A DNA stretch of 64,000 nt from Albibacterium sp035514885 (GTDB taxonomy: Bacteria > Bacteroidota > Bacteroidia > Sphingobacteriales > Sphingobacteriaceae): contig NZ_DATJCH010000022.1 in assembly GCF_035514885.1 (NCBI RefSeq), positions 62,001 through 126,000 on the forward strand. The letters run 5' to 3'. The stretch's first letter is position 1. Each line of letters begins with the position of its first letter. The notes below the pieces were generated by a model. The model saw only the letters and a list, made by a program, of their open reading frames with translations. It had not been told where the DNA came from and did no database searches. This document shows positions 8,813 to 15,539 of the stretch, in pieces. Position numbers and translations under genes: made by a program.

Positions 8813-9745
8813 TTAATTCTTATTTTTAGTCCATAATACGCCGTTCTTTGAAACGTATCTACCTATTTTACCTTGCTCATACAATCCCTTTAAGAACTCT
8901 TCTGCATCACCTTTACTCCTATTTGTTAATAACCCAAATTCCTTTGATGTTAGTGTAGGATAATGGATAAAAACATTTTCAAAATCTATATCGATAGACT
9001 GCTTAACAGCTTCTGGATATAATTTTAACAATGCTTGTTCATAGCTTTCATAAGGCTTGGTACCATATACTTTAAACCTATTATCATCTGCATCTGTAAA
9101 GAAAACAGTAGGAAAGCCACGCACACCCAACTGGCCAGCCAATGCTAAATCTTGATCGAACAATTCCTTGCCTTTTCCCGCAAAATCAATTTTAAATTGT
9201 TCTACATTTAAGCCAACTTGATGGGCTGCAACTTCTAGGTTCTCCCATTTTTCAATGTTCTTCTTTTCCAGAAATACCATCTCTTTTATTCTTCTCAGAA
9301 AATCCAGAGCCTTCTCCCCTCCTTGTAGCTGTGCAGCTTTAAAGGCAATAGAAGGTGGATAAGAAGATGATAAAGGATCTTCTATCCAAACATCTCCATC
9401 TATAGGCATTTCATAATGGGCCCCGGCTTCTTCCCAATGTACAGCCACATCGTTTGGATTACTAACATCACTTCCGCCATAAGTATTCCATCCTGCAAGC
9501 AAGCCTCCCATTCGGTATTCTATATCAAAATACTCACCGTATTCTAACTTCAATTTACGCAATTGAGGTTCTATTCCCCAACATGAAGAACAAATAGGGT
9601 CAGTAAAATAAAGAACACGTATTGGTTTTACTTTTGAAGAAATATCAGTCTCTTCAGTTATCGATTGTGTTGTTGGAACTTCACAAATCCCTGTTTCTAT
9701 ATTACAAAACAGAGCATCATTCTTCTCTTTATTCATAATTATCAT
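8813..9745 (-). CDS. DsbA-fold thiol protein of the SpxH (YjbH) type
   Basis: A 310-residue thioredoxin-fold protein with the active-site region FTDPICSSCWGIEP (CxxC near residue 52), which matches the DPxCxxCWxxEP signature of the ClpXP adaptor SpxH/YjbH and related FrnE-like proteins. A late cis-proline segment is visible (RGFPTVFFTD). There is no signal peptide, so it is cytoplasmic. The C-terminal 60 residues look like a small helical add-on. In Firmicutes SpxH delivers the thiol-stress regulator Spx to ClpXP; whether that partner exists here is unknown. The start may instead be the ATG at 9736. Confidence 0.8.
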   Translation of the reverse strand: MIIMNKEKNDALFCNIETGICEVPTTQSITEETDISSKVKPIRVLYFTDPICSSCWGIEPQLRKLKLEYGEYFDIEYRMGGLLAGWNTYGGSDVSNPNDVAVHWEEAGAHYEMPIDGDVWIEDPLSSSYPPSIAFKAAQLQGGEKALDFLRRIKEMVFLEKKNIEKWENLEVAAHQVGLNVEQFKIDFAGKGKELFDQDLALAGQLGVRGFPTVFFTDADDNRFKVYGTKPYESYEQALLKLYPEAVKQSIDIDFENVFIHYPTLTSKEFGLLTNRSKGDAEEFLKGLYEQGKIGRYVSKNGVLWTKNKN

Positions 9746-9765
9746 AGCTAAATACCTTAATATAA

Positions 9766-10284
9766 TTAATGCCTCAAACTCTTAACCTTCTCTGTTATTG
9801 TAAAGCCAGCATTTTCAAATATTACTGAAACAAGATCTATTGCTTCCTGGCTGGCACCTGCAACTAAAAGTTCTAATCTCACCGGATTATGGAACAACTG
9901 AACAAGCTTTGAATTGGGTAGCATTTGCTGCAATTCCTTTGCCTTATTTAAAGTAGGACTAGTCGTGTTTATGGTTGAAATATAAATCACTACCTTTTGA
10001 GTAGCTACAACTCTTATGCGATCTAAAAGTTTTTTCTCAAGTGTTGTATTATCAAAAAGAGCAATAATATCTGCTTCCCAACATCCTTCCTCTGCACAAT
10101 CTGTAATTGATATATCGGCATTGGGACTTTCACTTTTAATCTGATCTGTTAATTGCTGATATTTATGTCCGTCATTAGATATAAATAGCAATGGATAATT
10201 TGCTTCGGCCAATTTTTTCACCAGAACTGTATATAATCCATCTGCAGCATCAATAAATGCGATTGTTTGTTTAACTGCCATCAT
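9766..10284 (-). CDS. F420-dependent NADP reductase-like Rossmann protein
   Basis: About 172 residues, with the start placed at ATG 10284 (MMAVKQ); an upstream TTG would run into the -7 promoter element. The fold looks like the NADP-binding domain of F420-dependent oxidoreductases: an N-terminal beta strand (QTIAFIDA), a SND stretch where the second strand ends, the segment EADIIALF near residue 68 and a VVIYIST strand. The classical GxGxxG loop is degenerate (AADGLY), so cofactor binding is uncertain. It heads the three-gene unit with the SpxH-like and VOC genes, downstream of an FNR-type site. Confidence 0.6.
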   Translation of the reverse strand: MMAVKQTIAFIDAADGLYTVLVKKLAEANYPLLFISNDGHKYQQLTDQIKSESPNADISITDCAEEGCWEADIIALFDNTTLEKKLLDRIRVVATQKVVIYISTINTTSPTLNKAKELQQMLPNSKLVQLFHNPVRLELLVAGASQEAIDLVSVIFENAGFTITEKVKSLRH

Positions 10285-10302
10285 CTCTATTATTTTATAG
10301 TA

Positions 10303-10369
10303 CAAAAGTACGGTGACTTTGTTCCTGATTCGATGACCTAAACCACAAAATGATGTTGATCTATATCAC
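10303..10369 (-). promoter_or_regulatory. Promoter with FNR/Crp-type operator for the 10284-8307 operon
   Basis: On the minus strand a perfect -7 element TACTTTTG covers 10310-10303, 19 bases before the ATG. No convincing -33 TTG precedes it. TTGAT-CTAT-ATCAC lies at 10356-10369 on the plus strand, centred 59.5 bases from the proximal edge of the -7 box. A weak -33 element plus an upstream dyad is the layout of an activated promoter. The dyad just touches the stop codon of the Crp/Fnr gene. Confidence 0.6.
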
Positions 10370-10953
10370 TATTCTTTACGAATGGCCATCTGTCCGCGAA
10401 TACGACTCAACGTTTCTCGCGAAATACCTATATAAGAAGCAATCATATGCTGTGGAACTCTTTGAAGAATATCTGGAAATGCTTGGATAAGATTATTATA
10501 CTTTTCTTCAGCTGTTTCACTAAAAGAGCCCATGAGTCGTCTTTGGGTAACGATAAGGTTATTTTGAATTAGAATACGGAAATAGCGTTCTAAAGCAGGA
10601 ACTCGCTCTAACAATATATCCCAGGAAGGCTTAGTGATTAATAAGAGCTCACAATCCTCCAACGCTTCTATATTATAGTTGGACGGCACACCAGTAAAAA
10701 AACTATATAAATCGGCACACCACCACCCCTCTAAAGAAAATTGAAGAACATGTTCTGCACCTTTCTCATCCACTTTAAAAGACCTCAACAATCCCTTTTC
10801 TAAAAAGATCGTGTATTTACACACATCACCCTCGCCGAGTATAAATCTTTTTTTACGAAGTTTCTTCGGTTGAAAAAGAGTTTTACAAAACTCGAAATCT
10901 TCGTCGCTTATGGAAACAACTTCTGTTATTTTCTGTTGCAGTAATTCAAACAT
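10369..10953 (-). CDS. Crp/Fnr-family transcriptional regulator
   Basis: A 194-residue regulator with an N-terminal cyclic-nucleotide-binding-like beta roll (residues about 25-115; FILGEGDVCKYTIFLEKGLLR) and a C-terminal winged helix. The recognition helix reads GISRETLSRIRG, containing the E-x-x-S-R pattern that in E. coli FNR contacts TTGAT half-sites. The four FNR iron-sulfur cysteines are not reproduced and the cAMP-pocket RS/T motif is not evident, so the effector is unknown. It lies between two minus-strand operons, each of which carries a TTGAT-N4-ATCAC dyad, making it their likely regulator. Confidence 0.88.
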   Translation of the reverse strand: MFELLQQKITEVVSISDEDFEFCKTLFQPKKLRKKRFILGEGDVCKYTIFLEKGLLRSFKVDEKGAEHVLQFSLEGWWCADLYSFFTGVPSNYNIEALEDCELLLITKPSWDILLERVPALERYFRILIQNNLIVTQRRLMGSFSETAEEKYNNLIQAFPDILQRVPQHMIASYIGISRETLSRIRGQMAIRKE

Positions 10954-11044
10954 AGTCGGGACAGTGGTCTAATATCTTTCAGTGAAAATATCTAATGAAA
11001 AATAAAGATACTGAATTTCCCGATTAAGGAGTATGATTAACCTA

Positions 11045-11662
11045 TCAGATAAAAATTATTTTGTTAGCTCTGTCGACTTCATCCTGACTAATGAAATGAC
11101 CTTTATTATCATAAATCTGTTCAGTTACTGAAGCTCCCATATTTGTTAATATAGTCGTCGATTCATGCACTCTTTCTAGTGGAATATGTGGATCGAAATC
11201 ACCACAACTAATGAAAACAGGTGTTTCAGCAAAATTACCTTTGTAGTTTTCCATATAAACTTTATCACCAATCAGACCGCCCGAGAAAGCTACTGCTCCG
11301 CCCCATTTTGTAGCGTTCCGTGTAATAAATTCAAGGGTTAAGCAAGCTCCTTGCGAAAAACCAAGAAAGTAAATATTTTCTGTAGTAATACCTTCTTTCA
11401 TAACCTCCTCAACCACTCCTTTTAATACATCGATTGCAGACGATAACCAAGGTTCATTTTTAGAGGGTGGCATCATAAAAGAATATGGATACCAAGTATT
11501 ATGCATTGCTTGTGGGGCCAGCAATGCATAGTTTTCTACATGAAGTGATTGGGCAAGTGAAAGTATATCACTAGCATTCCCTCCTCGGCCATGTGTCATT
11601 ATCAAGGCCTTTTTGGCTTGACTCAAATCTAAGCCTCCATGTACTATCTGTTGTGTATGCAT
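11045..11662 (-). CDS. Alpha/beta hydrolase (carboxylesterase/phospholipase family, MhqD-like)
   Basis: A 205-residue serine hydrolase of the phospholipase/carboxylesterase family. The nucleophile elbow is GFSQGA (Ser near residue 104), the acid is likely Asp in CGDFDPHIP (near 155) and the histidine is in NKGHFI near the C-terminus. There is no signal peptide. It starts 7 bases after the dioxygenase gene. The same pairing of a small esterase with a ring-cleaving dioxygenase (MhqD with MhqO) forms part of the quinone-responsive MhqR regulon of Bacillus subtilis; the shared role here is inferred from that parallel. Confidence 0.82.
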   Translation of the reverse strand: MHTQQIVHGGLDLSQAKKALIMTHGRGGNASDILSLAQSLHVENYALLAPQAMHNTWYPYSFMMPPSKNEPWLSSAIDVLKGVVEEVMKEGITTENIYFLGFSQGACLTLEFITRNATKWGGAVAFSGGLIGDKVYMENYKGNFAETPVFISCGDFDPHIPLERVHESTTILTNMGASVTEQIYDNKGHFISQDEVDRANKIIFI

Positions 11663-11669
11663 ATTTTTT

Positions 11670-12608
11670 TTATTGATTCAATGAAGGTAATCCTTGTTCA
11701 ATTTCCAATCTGTAACCTTCATATTGTTTTGGCAGCTTTAAACCACTTCCAAGGTGATCTACAGACTCATCGATTGCAAAACCAGGGTTCTCTGTCGCGA
11801 TTTCAAATAATACTCCACCCGGCTCCCTGAAATACAGAGAGAAGAAATAATCACGGTCAATTTTTGATGTAATCTGTAAACCTCTGCTAAGAACCTTCTC
11901 GCGATAATCCATCAAGACAGCATCATCTTTAACACGAAAAGCTATGTGATGGTTTGTTCCTCCAGCATTAATTCCTGCTACAGCTTGTGGCACCTCCAAT
12001 ATGTCTACAATAGCTGCATTTTCGACCGCATCAGTTATAAAACGATAGCGATTAGACTCTTGCTTAAGGAATTTATAACCAAACACGTCTGTTAATATAT
12101 CAGCAGTTGGTTGCACATTTCTCAAAGTTAAAGTAACATTATGAAAACCTCTTGTTGCTACAGCTGCTTTTAGATCTTCTGTCTCCCAAGGCTTTCTGCT
12201 ATCTTCCTTGTTCGGAACTATCAACTCGAGATTTAATCCATCATAATCCTGAAATGGCAAATATAATTCACCAAACCTCTCACCTAACCTTCCTGTTTCT
12301 ACCTTAAATTCTTTAAAGCGTTCTTCCCAGAATTCCAAACTGCCTTCCGGGACAGCATAACCGATATCAGTGGCCATACCAGCTCCGTTTCTGCCTTGTC
12401 TCACCCCTTCCCAAGGAAAGAAAGTAAGAATAGTCCCCGGACTTCCTATTTCATCGCCAAAGTAGAAATGATAGGTCTTAGGATCATCAAAATTGACAGT
12501 CTTTTTTACCAATCGTTGACCTAATATTTTGGTATAAAAATCATAATTTCTTTGTGCATTTCCAGCTATTGCTGTGATGTGATGCAATCCTAAAACTCTA
12601 TCTTCCAT
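11670..12608 (-). CDS. Ring-cleaving dioxygenase, VOC family (MhqO-like)
   Basis: A 312-residue two-domain VOC protein. The N-terminal half begins VLGLHHITAIAG, carrying the first metal-ligand His and the motif typical of MhqO-type extradiol dioxygenases. The C-terminal half repeats the fold with TRGFHNVTLTL (near residue 153), GTNHHIAF (near 218) and the ligand strand PGGVLFEIATENPG (near 265). The length equals that of MhqO/YkcA proteins. It sits 2 bases after yceI and 7 bases before the esterase, so the three are one transcript. Likely role: breakdown or sensing of quinone/hydroquinone compounds (inference). Confidence 0.87.
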   Translation of the reverse strand: MEDRVLGLHHITAIAGNAQRNYDFYTKILGQRLVKKTVNFDDPKTYHFYFGDEIGSPGTILTFFPWEGVRQGRNGAGMATDIGYAVPEGSLEFWEERFKEFKVETGRLGERFGELYLPFQDYDGLNLELIVPNKEDSRKPWETEDLKAAVATRGFHNVTLTLRNVQPTADILTDVFGYKFLKQESNRYRFITDAVENAAIVDILEVPQAVAGINAGGTNHHIAFRVKDDAVLMDYREKVLSRGLQITSKIDRDYFFSLYFREPGGVLFEIATENPGFAIDESVDHLGSGLKLPKQYEGYRLEIEQGLPSLNQ

Positions 12609-12610
12609 TT

Positions 12611-13144
12611 TTATGCTTGTTTTATTAATTGGATTTCAGCGTTTAATTTAACATCATCGCTAACTACCACACTTCCTGCCTCAGTTACTGCATTCCATGT
12701 TAAACCAAATTCTTTACGACTCAATTTACCTGAAATAGTAAAACCAGCCTTAGTTTGCCCATAAGGATCTACAACCGTTCCACCATATTCAATCTTAAAT
12801 GTAAAAGGCTTTGTAATCCCTCTGATTGTAAGATCTCCTGAAAGTTCACCTTCGTCGCCGTCAACCTTATAACTTTTACCTGAGAATAATATTTGTGCTT
12901 CTTCGTCAGTATTAAAGAAATCTGCCGATTTTAAATGCGCATCACGTTGTTCGTTACCGGTATCGATGGAATTGATATCCGCTGAAAATTCTATTTTCTT
13001 AGCTGAGTTAAAATCATCTGTTTCAGTTTCTACTTCCAAATCAAATTTTTTAAAATGACCTGTTACAGTAGTAATCATAAGATGTTTCACTTTAAAAGTA
13101 ACCTCACTGTGTGTTGGGTCAATAGCCCATTTAATGTTTGACAT
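12611..13144 (-). CDS. YceI-family lipid/isoprenoid-binding protein
   Basis: A 177-residue YceI-like protein, an extended lipocalin-like barrel that binds isoprenoid chains such as polyprenyl quinones. The signature opening WAIDPTHSEVTFKVKHLM and the internal GDLTIRGITKPFTFKIEY and FGLTWN segments are visible. Unlike many homologues it lacks a signal peptide, so it is predicted to be cytoplasmic. It is the first gene of the operon with the MhqO- and MhqD-like enzymes, which fits a quinone-related role. Confidence 0.92.
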   Translation of the reverse strand: MSNIKWAIDPTHSEVTFKVKHLMITTVTGHFKKFDLEVETETDDFNSAKKIEFSADINSIDTGNEQRDAHLKSADFFNTDEEAQILFSGKSYKVDGDEGELSGDLTIRGITKPFTFKIEYGGTVVDPYGQTKAGFTISGKLSRKEFGLTWNAVTEAGSVVVSDDVKLNAEIQLIKQA

Positions 13145-13189
13145 AATTTTTCTGTTTTTATTTGTTAATATATTATTTCTTATACACTA

Positions 13190-13257
13190 CAAATGTAAGG
13201 CAGAAAGGTTATCTACTCCAATGACATACATTAAGTAATGCCATTGATATAGATCAC
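13190..13257 (-). promoter_or_regulatory. Promoter with FNR/Crp-type operator for the yceI operon
   Basis: On the minus strand TTG (13221-13219) and a perfect -7 element TACATTTG (13197-13190) are 21 bases apart. Upstream, TTGAT-ATAG-ATCAC covers 13244-13257 on the plus strand, centred 60.5 bases from the proximal edge of the -7 box. Its 12-base core is the exact reverse complement of the core at 10357-10368, and the distance to the -7 box agrees within one base. Confidence 0.65.
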
Positions 13258-13323
13258 AGTATTAAGAGAATAATACTAGACTCCATATAAAAAATCATAT
13301 TCATAAATCTTACTTTGACTTGA

Positions 13324-13621
13324 CAAGGAATAACTACTTTCGAAGCGCGGAAAAAAGCTTCTTGCCACTTTAAAGGAACGGGTTATGACTTCATCTTAAA
13401 AGACGTTGTTGCACGTGGCCGACCACGTTATGATGATATCTGGGTTGCCCGCTCACAGAAAACATCATTAACATTAGAAACAGGTTTAGGTGCCGGACTA
13501 ATTATACCAAAATCAGATGTTCGCTTTTCCGAAGTTGGAAAAAAATAGTTTAAATGTAGCAGGTTACGGTGTTTCAGTTAAAACCTCTTTACTATTGGTT
13601 ATCAGCTTTAATGATGGCTAA
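13324..13621 (+). pseudogene. Remnant of an outer-membrane beta-barrel-like protein
   Basis: Reading from 13324 gives about 74 codons with native-looking codon use (GTGYDFILKDVVARGRPRYD, then LETGLGAGLIIPKSDV) up to a TAG at 13546. Dropping one base from the seven-A run at 13539-13545 restores reading through GKNSLNVAGYGVSVKT to a TAA at 13619-13621. There is no usable start: a stop precedes at 13321. Alternating Gly/aromatic strands suggest a small outer-membrane barrel protein, but I cannot name the family. The piece has lost its N-terminus and probably its last strands. It fills most of the 487-base gap between yceI and DUF983. Confidence 0.45.
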
Positions 13622-13633
13622 TATGCCATCATT
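13610..13633. terminator. Hairpin between remnant and DUF983 gene
   Basis: Perfect 9-base inverted arms AATGATGGC (13610-13618) and GCCATCATT (13625-13633) with a 6-base loop. It overlaps the stop of the convergent DUF983 gene. No clear T tract follows on either strand, so terminator function is tentative. Confidence 0.4.
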
Positions 13634-14057
13634 ATCTCAAAACGCTCTTCTCATTTTTAATTTGATGTGCCTGTTCAGCAATATCAGGCTGATATTTCAA
13701 ACCCGGATCAAGAAAATGCATGTGTAAAACTCTGGAGTAGCAGAAGTTGAAAGGCGCCAACAAAATTGTAAAAGTTAATATAACTGCTAAATACAACCAA
13801 ACATTCTCCGATCCACCTGATAAAACAAAGGTGGCTATCGCGAGAGCAATAACTTCTGCCACATTCAAGGCATAGCTAACGTACATCGCCACATAAAAAT
13901 AACCAGGGTGACGTTCGTAAAACAGATCACAATACTCGCACCGAATAAACATTTTTTGTTTGAATACTCCCGGTTCAAACATTCTGCCTTTCCGGCATCT
14001 TGCACATTTCGCATGTACAAGTGCATACCATTGGCCAACTTCTTCTTTATTTTCCAT
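13632..14057 (-). CDS. DUF983 family membrane protein
   Basis: About 141 residues, starting at ATG 14057 (MENKEEVGQW), which avoids overlap with the AraC gene; an upstream ATG at 14090 would overlap it by 20 bases. The N-terminal part holds two C-x2-C pairs (CARC near residue 15 and CEYC near 35), a zinc-ribbon-like arrangement typical of DUF983, followed by HPGYFYVAMYVSYALN and two to three hydrophobic segments. Function of the family is not established. It starts 13 bases after the AraC-type gene on the same strand. Confidence 0.82.
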   Translation of the reverse strand: MENKEEVGQWYALVHAKCARCRKGRMFEPGVFKQKMFIRCEYCDLFYERHPGYFYVAMYVSYALNVAEVIALAIATFVLSGGSENVWLYLAVILTFTILLAPFNFCYSRVLHMHFLDPGLKYQPDIAEQAHQIKNEKSVLR

Positions 14058-14070
14058 TATTATAATTTCA

Positions 14071-14949
14071 TTAATTATGAGATCGATCAACTACATTCCT
14101 TCTAAATTCTTCTGGCGTAATCCCTACCTGCTTTTTAAAGAACTTAGTAAAATATGAGTTATCATTAAAGTTTAATACATTCGAAATCTCTGTTATACTC
14201 ATATCCTGATTTACAAGCAACCTCTTTGCTTCAAGAAGAATTCGATTCCTGATTAACTCCCCTGCTTGCAGTCCGGTAACAGTTTTACAAAGTGCATTCA
14301 AATGGTTCGGAGTCACAAATAATAGGTCTGCATACTCCTTTGGTAATCGTAATTCAGTATAATGTTTTTCAATAAGCTTCTGAAAATTCCTTAACAAGGT
14401 ATAGCTTGGTTGCTGAAAGATATCTTTCTTCAGATTCTGTTGTTTTAGCAATAAAAATAACCGCAATAAGATTACCTTCATGATATCCTTTTGCAAAGAA
14501 TTATCAACACTGCTTTCAGTAATCAAATCTTCAAATAGATCTTGCACCGGCGCTTCTAAATTTTCATTCAGATTAATTACACCATCCTCAGCAATACCAT
14601 TAAAAAAAGAAAAAGACTCGAGATAATCTGTTCGAAGCAAAAAGGATTGAAAAAACTCTGCGGTAAAATTAACTACATAGCCATCCACATCACCATCAAA
14701 ATTCCAACTATGCACCTGTCCAGGAATCATAAAGTAAATCTGAAAGGGCTGAATTTTGAACTTATTAAAGTCTATAGAATGAAAACCCGAGCCCTTTGTA
14801 AAGAACACCATGTGATAAAAATTATGGCGGTGCGAAGAATGGATATTCTTATGCCTTTTGAGATATGAAGAAAACCTCTCTACCACGATATCCGAATTTC
14901 TCATTCCAGATAGTGTACATATTTCAAGTATAGGAATGCTGTGTCTCAT
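14071..14949 (-). CDS. AraC-family transcriptional regulator
   Basis: A 292-residue regulator with an N-terminal cupin-like sensor domain (HRHNFYHMVFFTKGSG, near residue 40, then PFQIYFMIPGQVHSW) and a C-terminal double helix-turn-helix (residues about 185-285). The second HTH shows the AraC signature ISNVLNFNDNSYFTKFFKKQVGITPEEFR in its usual place. The ligand is unknown. It precedes the DUF983 gene by 13 bases and could regulate it or a distant target. Confidence 0.9.
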   Translation of the reverse strand: MRHSIPILEICTLSGMRNSDIVVERFSSYLKRHKNIHSSHRHNFYHMVFFTKGSGFHSIDFNKFKIQPFQIYFMIPGQVHSWNFDGDVDGYVVNFTAEFFQSFLLRTDYLESFSFFNGIAEDGVINLNENLEAPVQDLFEDLITESSVDNSLQKDIMKVILLRLFLLLKQQNLKKDIFQQPSYTLLRNFQKLIEKHYTELRLPKEYADLLFVTPNHLNALCKTVTGLQAGELIRNRILLEAKRLLVNQDMSITEISNVLNFNDNSYFTKFFKKQVGITPEEFRRNVVDRSHN

Positions 14950-15032
14950 TTCTAATACAAAAATACGTTTAACTATGATAACATCATGGTAGTTCTGGCA
15001 GTTAGTGTGGTACTATTTACTTTTCATAGCAA

Positions 15033-15389
15033 TTAAGCTGATTTACCAATCCATCCCAGATGTGTATGTTGAAACGAGTCAGGGTATTTTAATCCATATC
15101 CAAAAGCTCGATCCATGCTTGAGTGCCCAAATAGGATTATTCCGGAAAGATAAATCCAGTCATTCCCACTTTGCCATCCCGGACAAAGTACAATTAAAGC
15201 AAGAGCCAGATGATGGAATAGATTATAAAGAACGGCACCTGTTTGTGGACCTACTAGGTAACCTAACATACTGAGATCAGGTGCTAATATCAGCAACAAA
15301 AACCACCACCATGCAAAGTCAGTATGACTGAATAAGAAAATTGAGAAAATAAATAAAGCAATGTATTCTAACTTAATTAAATTGTTCAT
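15033..15389 (-). CDS. DUF4260 family membrane protein
   Basis: A 118-residue integral membrane protein with about four hydrophobic segments. The motif APDLSMLGYLVGP, the following YNLFHHLA and the C-terminal GHSSMDRAFGYGLKYPDSF are characteristic of DUF4260. The final residues FQHTHLGWIG also match the family. No function is known. It stands alone between the AraC gene (divergent side) and the FTR1 gene, with 150 bases on its 3' side in which I see no other gene. Confidence 0.85.
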   Translation of the reverse strand: MNNLIKLEYIALFIFSIFLFSHTDFAWWWFLLLILAPDLSMLGYLVGPQTGAVLYNLFHHLALALIVLCPGWQSGNDWIYLSGIILFGHSSMDRAFGYGLKYPDSFQHTHLGWIGKSA

Positions 15390-15539
15390 ATTTTGAATTT
15401 GAACCTAAAAATAGATATAATATTGAATTCTAATCACTGTTTGACCACTGTACAGCTAAAAACTAAGCATCAAGAATTTACCTAGCTTCTATTTTTTCAA
15501 GCAATAAGTTCCATTGTGTGTTAAAAAAGGTGTAATAGT

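Noticed and set aside
10369..10953. Oxygen-sensing FNR identity for the Crp/Fnr regulator
   Set aside because: The N-terminal cysteine cluster needed for a [4Fe-4S] centre is absent; only the DNA-recognition pattern resembles FNR.
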